In this document: one piece after another, positions 1 to 5,975 of the stretch
Layout: every line of letters starts with the position of its first letter
How positions within the stretch are numbered: the stretch's first letter is position 1
Origin: Candidatus Portiera sp.
GTDB taxonomy: Bacteria; Pseudomonadota; Gammaproteobacteria; CBDBNL01; JAAOII01
Reading direction: 5' to 3'
Assembly (NCBI GenBank): GCA_015163845.1
Contig: JAAOII010000132.1
Coordinates: 1-8,253, forward strand
DNA: 8,253 bases
Notes under the pieces: generated by a model
What the model saw: the letters and a program-made list of their open reading frames with translations, nothing else
Databases searched by the model: none
Told to the model about the DNA's origin: nothing
Position numbers and translations under genes: made by a program

Positions 1-786
1 ATCAGCAAATGCGGTTAACTTTATTAAGTGCTCGCATAGCTGGAGTGGCTTCACTGTATTATGAAGATTATAGGCACCCTTTTCTTGCTTAGTTGGCTTG
101 GATACTAAAAAAGCCCTATCCACAATATCATTTATATTATCAGTTGCCATAACATTACTCGGGTGCATATTATCACCAATCTTAACTGAAGTATTTAATA
201 AACCTACCTGGTATCGTTGCATATTTTTCAGGTATGTTTTGTCTGTTGGTTTTTGTGCCACTGCAATCGGTTCAAAGCAAGATTTAAGTTGAGGGGTCTT
301 CCATCCAGACAACTTAATGTTTAGTTTTTCTTTATCCTTACTGCTTATTTCTAATTTGTCAATAAAATGCTTCATCCCCATCGCCTTGGGTTGATTTTGA
401 GTATACAGCCACATGAAGGCATCGCGTATTTCAAAGCCAGCATCATCAACTGCTGATGCCATACGATGATAAAGACGAGGACTGGAAAAGGAAAAGAAAA
501 AACCACCTGGTTTGAGTATACGGAATAATTCATTAGAAATCTTCAAATACCATTCATACAACTCTTTACCTTGTTTGCGGTCAAACTTCATTCCAGCTGG
601 CAATGACTTAACCACATTACGGTTTTTTTGATTGGCAACCTTACTATGTTCCCAGTTGGAGTCAAGTTTATCAAGAAAATAAGGAGGATCTGTGATTACA
701 ACATCCACAGAATTATCACTTAATTGAGGTAATAACTCCATAGAGTTATGGCAGATAATTTTGTTTATAAATTTAGAAGTCGTCAT
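1..786 (-). CDS. Beta-class DNA (adenine-N6) methyltransferase of a type II R-M system, 3' end outside the window
   Basis: Reading the complement from the ATG at 786 gives 262 stop-free codons that leave the window at base 1. The protein has a typical N-terminus (ICHNSMELLPQL, 11-22) leading into DPPY at 33-36, the catalytic motif IV, which in this form usually means adenine N6 methylation. KPGG (92-95) follows in the next conserved strand, then a variable stretch of about 100 residues that should read the target. HNTVKP (242-247), the motif X region, comes last. In beta-class enzymes the SAM-binding FxGxG motif lies C-terminal to this, so it should sit just beyond the edge. The gene starts 3 bases after the stop of the HNH endonuclease gene (790-1536) and is surely co-transcribed with it. 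Only a weak GAAGAA precedes the start. It should protect host DNA from that endonuclease. The recognition site cannot be read from sequence; N4-cytosine methylation is the less likely alternative. Confidence 0.93.
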   Translation of the reverse strand, partial: MTTSKFINKIICHNSMELLPQLSDNSVDVVITDPPYFLDKLDSNWEHSKVANQKNRNVVKSLPAGMKFDRKQGKELYEWYLKISNELFRILKPGGFFFSFSSPRLYHRMASAVDDAGFEIRDAFMWLYTQNQPKAMGMKHFIDKLEISSKDKEKLNIKLSGWKTPQLKSCFEPIAVAQKPTDKTYLKNMQRYQVGLLNTSVKIGDNMHPSNVMATDNINDIVDRAFLVSKPTKQEKGAYNLHNTVKPLQLCEHLIKLTAFAD

Positions 787-789
787 CAA

Positions 790-1536
790 TTATTCTTCGG
801 GCTTATGACCCTTAAATTCATTATAGAGTATCTCATACATTTTTTTCTTCACTTCTGGCGAGAATCGTTTAACTAGATTTGCGTCAGATAACTTAATTAC
901 TCTCCCTTTATCATCATATATCCATCTGTTTCTATCTGCTCGGTTACACTTTTGACACTGAGGAATAATATTACCAGCAACAAGGGGCTTATTAGGATCT
1001 TTATGTGCTTTTTGTAATTTCGTCTTTGTGGAAGGCCAGTGTAAATGAGGTTGACCTTCTTCCGATCCACAAGTAGCACATCTAAAGCTATAATTTTGTT
1101 TTATTGCTTCCCAGTCACCTGTATCAGATATCCTGTGTCCTTTTGTAAAACTAGGGAAGGGCTTCTCTAATGTATGCAGTTGATATTGACCTCGTTTCAG
1201 CTCTGCAACAATATTATCGCGTCCTCCAGCTACAATCCACCACCCTTTTTGCGCTCCTAAGTGCCTTGCTTGCTGAACGTCATTAGTACCAGGATAATAT
1301 TTACGCATAAAAGCAGTGAGCTCTTGCTTACTAACAATGCGAGTATCAGGATAACCATGAAATAGATATACTAAAACAAGAGCACCTTTAACATATCTAT
1401 TATCAGAACCAATGAGCTTAGGTAATAATACGCCATGTTTTTCTAGGCACTTGTTATGGTAATACTCAATCTTCTTATAGTCATCTCTTATAGTCGCATC
1501 TGATAACTTTATATATGTAATTTGCTGCTCTCGCAT
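790..1536 (-). CDS. HNH-family type II restriction endonuclease (putative)
   Basis: A 248-residue protein. Its C-terminal third is a zinc-finger-supported HNH nuclease: C153-x2-C156 and C194-x2-C197 form a likely Zn site. Between them KAHKDP (H178) supplies the candidate general base, GNIIPQC supplies N189, and CN supplies N198. The N-terminal 140 residues match no domain I recognise and probably bind DNA. The start is fixed: a TAA lies in frame five codons upstream of the ATG, and there is no other start. No Shine-Dalgarno is visible, but TAAAAT lies exactly 6 bases before the ATG. The direct tie to the downstream methyltransferase (3-base gap) is the main reason for calling restriction rather than homing or a stand-alone HNH protein. 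No controller (C) protein gene is present. HNH assignment is from motifs; the restriction role is inferred from context. Confidence 0.82.
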   Translation of the reverse strand: MREQQITYIKLSDATIRDDYKKIEYYHNKCLEKHGVLLPKLIGSDNRYVKGALVLVYLFHGYPDTRIVSKQELTAFMRKYYPGTNDVQQARHLGAQKGWWIVAGGRDNIVAELKRGQYQLHTLEKPFPSFTKGHRISDTGDWEAIKQNYSFRCATCGSEEGQPHLHWPSTKTKLQKAHKDPNKPLVAGNIIPQCQKCNRADRNRWIYDDKGRVIKLSDANLVKRFSPEVKKKMYEILYNEFKGHKPEE

Positions 1537-1542
1537 GATATG

Positions 1543-1548
1543 ATTTTA
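1543..1548 (-). promoter_or_regulatory. Candidate -10 for a leaderless endonuclease mRNA
   Basis: On the minus strand TAAAAT (5 of 6 matches to TATAAT) is separated from the endonuclease ATG by exactly 6 bases, so transcription would start at or next to the ATG. No convincing -35 hexamer is seen 16-18 bases further up, and a second possible promoter lies at 1634-1661. It is one of four genes in the window with this arrangement. Confidence 0.35.
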
Positions 1549-1633
1549 TAACACCCATAGCTATTCTAACTATCGTATCTGCAGGTTTATTTTCTATTTC
1601 TAAATTAAGTAGCGAGCCCAAGTTTGATATAAG

Positions 1634-1661
1634 TTTATAAAAGTCGCCAACTTTTTCACAA
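1634..1661 (-). promoter_or_regulatory. Possible promoter for the R-M operon, overlapped by a palindrome
   Basis: On the minus strand TTGTGA (1661-1656) and TATAAA (1639-1634) are 16 bases apart, with 4 of 6 and 5 of 6 matches to the sigma-70 consensus. The spacer contains most of the inverted repeat at 1639-1655, as expected for a repressed promoter. It would give a leader of about 90 bases before the endonuclease ATG. Confidence 0.3.
1639..1655. repeat. Perfect inverted repeat, possible operator between the divergent defence genes
   Basis: AAAAGT (1639-1644), spacer CGCCA, ACTTTT (1650-1655). The arms are perfect complements over 6 bases with a 5-base spacer. It lies between the two divergent transcription units and inside the candidate minus-strand promoter. 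It is not followed by a T-run in a position that would make it a terminator. No regulator gene is present in the window. Confidence 0.4.
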
Positions 1662-1700
1662 AATTGGTATTGATGCTATAAAATATAAGCACATTATCGT

Positions 1701-1728
1701 TTGCAATATTAATAGCACTACAGATAAT
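1701..1728 (+). promoter_or_regulatory. Likely sigma-70 promoter of the DUF262/DUF1524 gene
   Basis: TTGCAA (1701-1706) and GATAAT (1723-1728) are 16 bases apart, matching the consensus at 4 of 6 and 5 of 6 positions. Transcription would start near 1735 and give a leader of about 27 bases. A short AGG (1752-1754) sits 7 bases before the ATG, so this gene has a conventional if weak ribosome binding site, unlike several neighbours. Confidence 0.4.
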
Positions 1729-1761
1729 TATTAAACAACTAACAACTTATTAGGTTACTTT

Positions 1762-3456
1762 ATGATATTAGCAAATAGCCAGACAGAAAAATTTGGATCA
1801 TTATTCAATGCGGGGTTAAGGTTTGAAATCCCCCCTTATCAAAGGAAATATAGCTGGAGATTGAAACAGGCAGAAGAATTGTGGGAAGATATTAAGAATA
1901 GTTATGAAAGTGGAGAGGATCATTTTATGGGAACTCTTTCCCTTCTTGAAGTTGAGAAAGAAGGAATACAAACACAAGAAGTATATGAAATAATTGATGG
2001 CCAACAAAGGATTACAACTATGTATTTGTTACTGAATGTTTTAATCGATAGAATCCCAGAATCTGGTAACAAAGATGAACTAAGAAAAAATATTATAGGT
2101 GATTCTGATAACCCTAGAATTAAACTACTTGGAGCCGACGATGAGTGGTTGACTACCTTTATCTTTGGTGATAAAGATGAAGTTGCAACAAAGAGAAGTC
2201 AAAAAAATATTCAAGAAGTCCACGAATATTTTAAGGATATAGTCAGCTCATATGATTCTGATGAAATTGAAGCAATAATTAAATTTATGCAAGAACGGAT
2301 AAAGTTTTTAATTTTCAAAGTGAAAGATCCAGGACAAGCCATAAAGATGTTTTCAAGCATCAATGATCGCGGATTACAACTTAAGACATTAGATAAAGTT
2401 AAGAGTATATTAATGCTATATGATCATTTGTGCTTAGAGGAGAATCTTAAGAATGAAATTAATGACTCATTTGAAAAAATATTTGATGCTTATGATCAAA
2501 TTTTTACCAGCATGGAAGATTTGGAAGTGGATGGTAGAGGAGTGTTGGGCACATTAGACGAAGACACTGTGTTATCGCATCATTATATTTCTGCACGTGA
2601 GTTATTTACTGATTGGAACAAAAAAAATCCCAGTGCCAAAAACATATTTACGCAGATTAAGAGAGGGTGTGAGAGTAATAGGAATAAACCTGAAGAGCTC
2701 AAAAAGTTCATTAGCGGCTATGTTTCTGACTTTACGGATTTTGTAACAAGTTATAGTAAGCTATTGGGTGGCATTAAGAGCAATCCAGAGTATGATAAAG
2801 TTTTTAGGTGCTTGGAGTTTTCGGGGACTTTATATCCTTTAATAATTAGATTATACATGCTAGGGAAACTAGAAAAATTTATTCCTATTTTAGAAGCTAT
2901 TGAGATCAGAATATATAAGTTAAGAGGAACAAATCCTAAGGCTGATATTCATGAATTGAGTTCTGCTGTATCTGGAGGTATGGAGTTGAATGAAATTAAT
3001 AAACTATTAGTAGATTTCTGTGAGTACTACGGAGGTAATTCGTATATTAAGAATAAATTAAGAGAACAGATATATAGTAATTCAGCGATAAAATATATTC
3101 TTCACTCCTACAGCGGTGACAAGCTGAAATTCAATGAGTATCGAAAATTAGATAAAGAACATATATTTTCTAGTAATAGTAGTATACAGTTGTCTCACTA
3201 TGGCTTTGAAGAAAGTAGTTATGACTATGAGAAAGATAAAATAGGGAATATATGTTTACTGGAAGCAGCTAAGAATAAAGCCGCTTCAAATAAGGCACCA
3301 GCCGATAAAGTGCAGGTTTATTTAGAATCCTGTGTTAAGGATACCATTAAAATAGGAAGTACTATTAAGAAGAATAATGATTTTAATAAAAAAGATATAG
3401 ATGCAAGAGGAGAAGAAATAATAGAATTTTGTATAAGAGAGTTCAAAATAAACTAA
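1762..3456 (+). CDS. DUF262 + DUF1524 defence nuclease (GmrSD / SspE / BrxU-like, type IV restriction)
   Basis: A 564-residue single-chain protein with both halves of the GmrSD architecture. The N-terminal DUF262 domain shows IPPYQR (23-28), DGQQRITT (79-86), which in characterised relatives takes part in nucleotide hydrolysis and modification sensing, and FSSINDRG (197-204). The C-terminal DUF1524 His-Me nuclease shows KEH (H467, likely general base), then IGN (N496) and N505, in the usual EH...GN..L...KN order. No frameshift or stop is seen and the key motifs are present, so it looks active. Family members use NTP hydrolysis to license cutting of modified phage DNA: glucosylated hydroxymethylcytosine for GmrSD, phosphorothioate DNA for SspE. 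Which modification this one senses cannot be told. It is divergent from the R-M operon. Its base use is clearly more A/T-rich than the core genes: bases 2161-2220 have 18 G/C of 60, against 30 of 60 at 7681-7740. This suggests separate, recent acquisition. Confidence 0.92.
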   Translation: MILANSQTEKFGSLFNAGLRFEIPPYQRKYSWRLKQAEELWEDIKNSYESGEDHFMGTLSLLEVEKEGIQTQEVYEIIDGQQRITTMYLLLNVLIDRIPESGNKDELRKNIIGDSDNPRIKLLGADDEWLTTFIFGDKDEVATKRSQKNIQEVHEYFKDIVSSYDSDEIEAIIKFMQERIKFLIFKVKDPGQAIKMFSSINDRGLQLKTLDKVKSILMLYDHLCLEENLKNEINDSFEKIFDAYDQIFTSMEDLEVDGRGVLGTLDEDTVLSHHYISARELFTDWNKKNPSAKNIFTQIKRGCESNRNKPEELKKFISGYVSDFTDFVTSYSKLLGGIKSNPEYDKVFRCLEFSGTLYPLIIRLYMLGKLEKFIPILEAIEIRIYKLRGTNPKADIHELSSAVSGGMELNEINKLLVDFCEYYGGNSYIKNKLREQIYSNSAIKYILHSYSGDKLKFNEYRKLDKEHIFSSNSSIQLSHYGFEESSYDYEKDKIGNICLLEAAKNKAASNKAPADKVQVYLESCVKDTIKIGSTIKKNNDFNKKDIDARGEEIIEFCIREFKIN

Positions 3457-3489
3457 GGCGAATAACTAGTGTGTATTCTGGGTTCTAAT

Positions 3490-3508
3490 CTTAGATATAG
3501 TATCTGAG
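3490..3508 (+). terminator. Weak hairpin downstream of the DUF262/DUF1524 gene
   Basis: An 8-base-pair stem (3490-3497 with 3501-3508, one G-T wobble) and a 3-base loop lie 34 bases after the stop codon. It is A/T-rich, and the nearest T-run (about 3532-3537) is over 20 bases away. It is therefore a poor intrinsic terminator, though its position is right for one. Confidence 0.2.
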
Positions 3509-3564
3509 TCAAGTATTAAATATTTCTATAATTTTTTAAATCCAAAAGAGAGAGTTAATTAGAC

Positions 3565-3966
3565 ATGTCTTTTTATTTAAATACCCGGGTAGCTATTAGA
3601 ATCTGCATTGGAGTAATGTTTTTTGTTATAGTTTTATCCTCCTGCACAACTATTCCAGTGGAAGGCTGAATATACTATCGAGAAGATGGCACTATTGAGA
3701 GGAAAGATTTTGAAGATCTTTATAATCAAAACTTGGTTTTATCAACTTATTACCACAGCAATGGGACTATAGATGAGAGACATCTCTACAATGGTTATGG
3801 TCAGCTATTAGAAGTACGACATTATAGATGGGATGGGACTTTACATTATTTGGATCGTTTTTCAATCATTAAATCTCAATCCAGCCCATCTAAAAAATAT
3901 GTAAGTGAATATTATGATTTGAAAGGACGGGAAATTATTCGCACAGAAAAACACCAAAGCGAGTAA
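3565..3966 (+). pseudogene. Lipoprotein with YwqK/MORN-like repeats, interrupted by an in-frame TGA
   Basis: From the ATG at 3565 the frame encodes a lipoprotein signal: basic start (R8, R12), a hydrophobic stretch (13-24) and lipobox LSSC at 24-27, with C27 the lipidation site. After 34 codons a TGA (3667-3669) stops it. The same frame then stays open to a TAA at 3964-3966, 133 codons in all counting the TGA. The part after the TGA is clearly protein-like, with repeats of the YwqK/MORN-variant kind: YYREDGTIERKDF (37-49), YYHSNGTIDERHLY (62-75), YRWDGTLHYLDRF (87-99) and a weaker YYDLKGREI near the end. A TTG-started frame at 3733 is only the tail of this protein. A stop in place of a sense codon in an otherwise intact frame fits a young nonsense mutation; readthrough or a sequencing error are alternatives. 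AGAGAG upstream is a weak ribosome binding site. The protein would face the periplasm or outer membrane; its role is unknown. Confidence 0.72.
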
Positions 3967-3973
3967 GTTTTAA

Positions 3974-4123
3974 TTGATTCCAATCACCCCCATAATATTA
4001 GATGACAGTGTTAATTTAATATTACCTCTGGATAAAAACAAGACAGAAAAATATTATGTAGACGTAATGAAGAGGGTCTTTCCTAGCAAAGAATTCAATA
4101 AGCTAAAGGTATCTAAATTCTAG
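3974..4123 (+). other. Doubtful 49-codon frame or gene remnant between convergent genes
   Basis: A TTG at 3974, 7 bases after the lipoprotein stop, opens a frame ending at TAG 4121-4123. It encodes a mixed, plausible-looking peptide (ILDDSVNLILPLDKNK..., then KRVFPSKEF). There is no ATG near the beginning, no clear ribosome binding site and no recognisable family. It may be the tail of a gene whose front was lost, or chance. The rest of 4124-4197 holds nothing I can identify; no hairpin terminator was found for either converging gene. Confidence 0.2.
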
Positions 4124-4197
4124 CATAATTTTGGTGCAACTTTTCTATTATTTCAACAGCAAATATAAGTACCCAAATATATCCCTTCCTTAAGCTA

Positions 4198-5127
4198 TTA
4201 CTTATTCTGCTGAATAGGATTGGCTGAGCTAGTTACTGGCTGGTAGGCATTTGCTGCACGGAGGTTGTCACGTGTTATTATTGGATTGCGCATTATCATT
4301 TCAGCAGCTAAAGCCATGGGTAGATTAAACATAGATGGGACTGGAATAATCCAGCGTGGATTAGCTACTTGTCTGATTATCTCTGTCATAGTCATTTCTT
4401 TGTCGCCTACAGAATTCAAAGTTGCTTGGTTATAATCCATCGGCTTTTCTATGACCTTGCTTAATAAATCCAATAGATCTTTTAATGTCACGGGCTGTTG
4501 ACGACTTTTTGCCAAAGGCAGGGGCATCACTGGTAATAGTCGCGCCAGTCGCCGCATCTTGCGGACAAAGAGTGCATCCTCTTCCAAAACCACTCCTGGT
4601 CGGACTAGAGTCCAGTTAGTTAAAGATGCCACATGCTCTTCCCCTCTTCCTTTGCTTGCTAAATATCTGCAGGCGGATTTGGAGTTGGCTCCCTGAGCAC
4701 TGATGTGGATTAGATGAGTTCTTGCAGTCCGACATGCCCCAGCTATCAGACCGACTAATTTGTTATGGGTGAAATTGAAGTTTCTCATCCCATCGCGTTT
4801 ATTTTCAATAGAGTTGCTATTTGGAAGTTGGAAGAATTTGCTGCCTAATTCCTGCAGAGCATATCTATTATATTCGTAGGGTATGCCAATTAAATTCACG
4901 GCTAAGTCATGTCCTTCTAGTATGTGGTTAATAGATTCTTGAGATTGAGGGTTATAGGATGTGCAACTCAATTTGTCTGAATCAATGAGAGGTTTAATCC
5001 TACTGGGGATGTGAATGTTGTCGCCAAAGATAGGCAGAGTTATATGAGATATTTGTGGGTTATCACCAAGCAACTCAATTAAGTTGCTGCCAATGAATCC
5101 ATATCCACCAAATATTATTACTCTCAT
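4198..5127 (-). CDS. Atypical short-chain dehydrogenase, complex I NDUFA9-like family
   Basis: A 309-residue NAD(P)-binding protein from the ATG at 5127. The N-terminus MRVIIFGGYGFIG carries the G7-x2-G10-x2-G13 dinucleotide loop of extended/atypical SDRs. HISAQGA supplies S143, and YLASK gives the Y155-x3-K159 pair. LVRPGVV (174-180) and the C-terminal NPIITRDNLR (281-290) match the NDUFA9-like group. Bacterial members are often annotated as complex I NDUFA9 subunit-like proteins or sugar-nucleotide epimerases, with poorly defined substrates. An upstream in-frame ATG at 5151 would add 8 residues (MRVFYNRI). I prefer 5127 because the mature family sequence begins directly at the first beta strand and a TATAAT lies 6 bases before it. 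The gene is divergent from rnhB across about 120 bases and converges on the lipoprotein. No complex I genes are nearby, so a role with complex I is not supported by context. Confidence 0.85.
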   Translation of the reverse strand: MRVIIFGGYGFIGSNLIELLGDNPQISHITLPIFGDNIHIPSRIKPLIDSDKLSCTSYNPQSQESINHILEGHDLAVNLIGIPYEYNRYALQELGSKFFQLPNSNSIENKRDGMRNFNFTHNKLVGLIAGACRTARTHLIHISAQGANSKSACRYLASKGRGEEHVASLTNWTLVRPGVVLEEDALFVRKMRRLARLLPVMPLPLAKSRQQPVTLKDLLDLLSKVIEKPMDYNQATLNSVGDKEMTMTEIIRQVANPRWIIPVPSMFNLPMALAAEMIMRNPIITRDNLRAANAYQPVTSSANPIQQNK

Positions 5128-5166
5128 AATTCTATTATAAAATACTCTCATAATAACTACTATAAA
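5119..5166 (-). repeat. Tandem duplication of the SDR start codon and -10 region
   Basis: The 12-mer ATTATGAGAGTA (minus strand) occurs at 5130-5119 and again at 5154-5143, exactly 24 bases apart. Each copy is preceded by a similar A/T-rich block containing TATAAT (5139-5134) or TATAGT (5164-5159). The result is two in-frame ATG codons, each with its own -10-like hexamer. Confidence 0.55.
5134..5139 (-). promoter_or_regulatory. Candidate -10 for leaderless SDR mRNA
   Basis: A perfect TATAAT on the minus strand is followed by exactly 6 bases and the ATG at 5127. No Shine-Dalgarno is seen. No good -35 is present at the usual distance, so the promoter call rests on the -10 and the repeated spacing seen at other genes. 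Confidence 0.4.
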
Positions 5167-5212
5167 ATAACAATGAGATAATCACATGACACAAAGGTTA
5201 TAGTGATAATAA

Positions 5213-5218
5213 TATAAT
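5213..5218 (+). promoter_or_regulatory. Possible -10 of the rnhB-recO transcript
   Basis: TATAAT lies 28 bases before the rnhB ATG. ATGACA (5186-5191) resembles a -35, but the 21-base spacing is too long, so the -35 is uncertain. GGAAAA about 10-15 bases before the ATG is a poor ribosome binding site. Confidence 0.3.
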
Positions 5219-5246
5219 AAACATTAGAAGTTGGAAAATAATTTAG

Positions 5247-5975
5247 ATGGAATCATTGAACTATTCTGTAGCTAAACAATTGGTTGGCGTGGATGAGGCA
5301 GGGCGCGGTCCTTTAGCTGGACCAGTATTTGCTGCGGCTGTTATCCTAGATGATAATCATAGAATTGTTGGCTTGGATGATTCTAAAAAACTATCTGAGA
5401 CCATCCGCAATAATCTTGCTAAGGCCATCAAGAATAAAGCACTCGCCTGGCAGATTGCGTCCGCATCAGTTGCTGAGATAGATGAAATAAACATATTACA
5501 AGCAACCTTGTTGGCAATGAAAAGAGCAGCAGAGGGCTTGCCATTTGCCATAGCAGGAAAATCTGAGGCGGTGATAGTTGATGGTAATCAGGTCCCGCCA
5601 ATAGGAATATATAAGTATGATTTAACTAATAATCCAGTGAGTAGTTATGAACTAGATCAAGCATCTTCGGGAGTGGATAATAATCCAGCGAGTAGTTATG
5701 AACTAGATCAAGCATCTACAAGAGTGGATCAAGTTCCAGTGCTAACTCTAATAAAGGGCGATGCTAAAATGGCTTGTATTGCTGCCGCCTCGATTTTAGC
5801 TAAAGTGGCGAGGGATAACTTGATGATTGAATTAGATAGTGACTATCCCTCCTATGGTTTTGCTAAGCACAAGGGTTATGGTACTAAGGCACACTTAAGT
5901 GCTTTGCAAGAATATGGTGCCTCGCCAATTCATCGCCAGAGCTTTGCTCCAGTTAAGGCAATGCTTGGTAAGTGA
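5247..5975 (+). CDS. rnhB: Ribonuclease HII with an internal tandem-repeat insertion
   Basis: RNase HII cleaves the RNA strand of RNA-DNA hybrids and removes single ribonucleotides from DNA. The 242-residue protein has GVDEAGRGPLAGP (D16, E17), DDSKKL, DGNQVPP (D112), KGDAK (D172) followed by AAASILAKVARD, and the C-terminal YPSYGFAKHKGYGT block. All four acidic metal ligands are therefore present. In the E. coli enzyme (198 residues; D16, E17, D108, D126) the third and fourth are 18 residues apart; here they are 60 apart. The extra residues are mostly two copies of a 17-residue unit, NNPVSSYELDQASSGVD (128-144) and NNPASSYELDQASTRVD (145-161). The frame is kept and the C-terminus is normal, so the enzyme is probably functional with a surface loop. 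Its stop overlaps the recO start, indicating co-transcription. It sits where era is often found upstream of recO in gammaproteobacteria. Confidence 0.96.
   Translation: MESLNYSVAKQLVGVDEAGRGPLAGPVFAAAVILDDNHRIVGLDDSKKLSETIRNNLAKAIKNKALAWQIASASVAEIDEINILQATLLAMKRAAEGLPFAIAGKSEAVIVDGNQVPPIGIYKYDLTNNPVSSYELDQASSGVDNNPASSYELDQASTRVDQVPVLTLIKGDAKMACIAAASILAKVARDNLMIELDSDYPSYGFAKHKGYGTKAHLSALQEYGASPIHRQSFAPVKAMLGK
5628..5729 (+). repeat. Two 51-base tandem repeats inside rnhB
   Basis: Unit 1 is 5628-5678 and unit 2 is 5679-5729, directly adjacent, both beginning AATAATCCAG and ending GAGTGGAT. By eye they differ at 4 of 51 positions. The length is a multiple of three, so the reading frame is kept. 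Each unit has short inverted ends (ATCCA near the start, TGGAT at the end), which is too little to call a palindromic element. Confidence 0.93.

Noticed and set aside
98..292. Plus-strand frame of 64 codons with a hydrophobic start
   Set aside because: It lies wholly inside the target-recognition part of the methyltransferase on the other strand, which has clear family motifs; it is an antisense shadow.
3667..3669. TGA read as Trp or selenocysteine
   Set aside because: TGA ends rnhB at the right place, Trp is otherwise encoded by TGG, and no selenocysteine-type stem-loop was evident just after the codon; a nonsense change is simpler.
3733..3966. Independent 77-residue protein starting at TTG 3733
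   Set aside because: It is in the same frame as the lipoprotein start at 3565, and the repeat pattern begins upstream of 3733; the TTG is an internal Leu codon, so it is the tail of the interrupted gene.
4124..4197. Bidirectional terminator between the convergent genes
   Set aside because: Only 4-base stems could be found and no T-run follows them on either strand.
5628..5729. CRISPR-like or mobile palindromic element in rnhB
   Set aside because: The units are adjacent with no spacers, number only two, and have just 5-base inverted ends; a simple in-frame tandem duplication explains them better.
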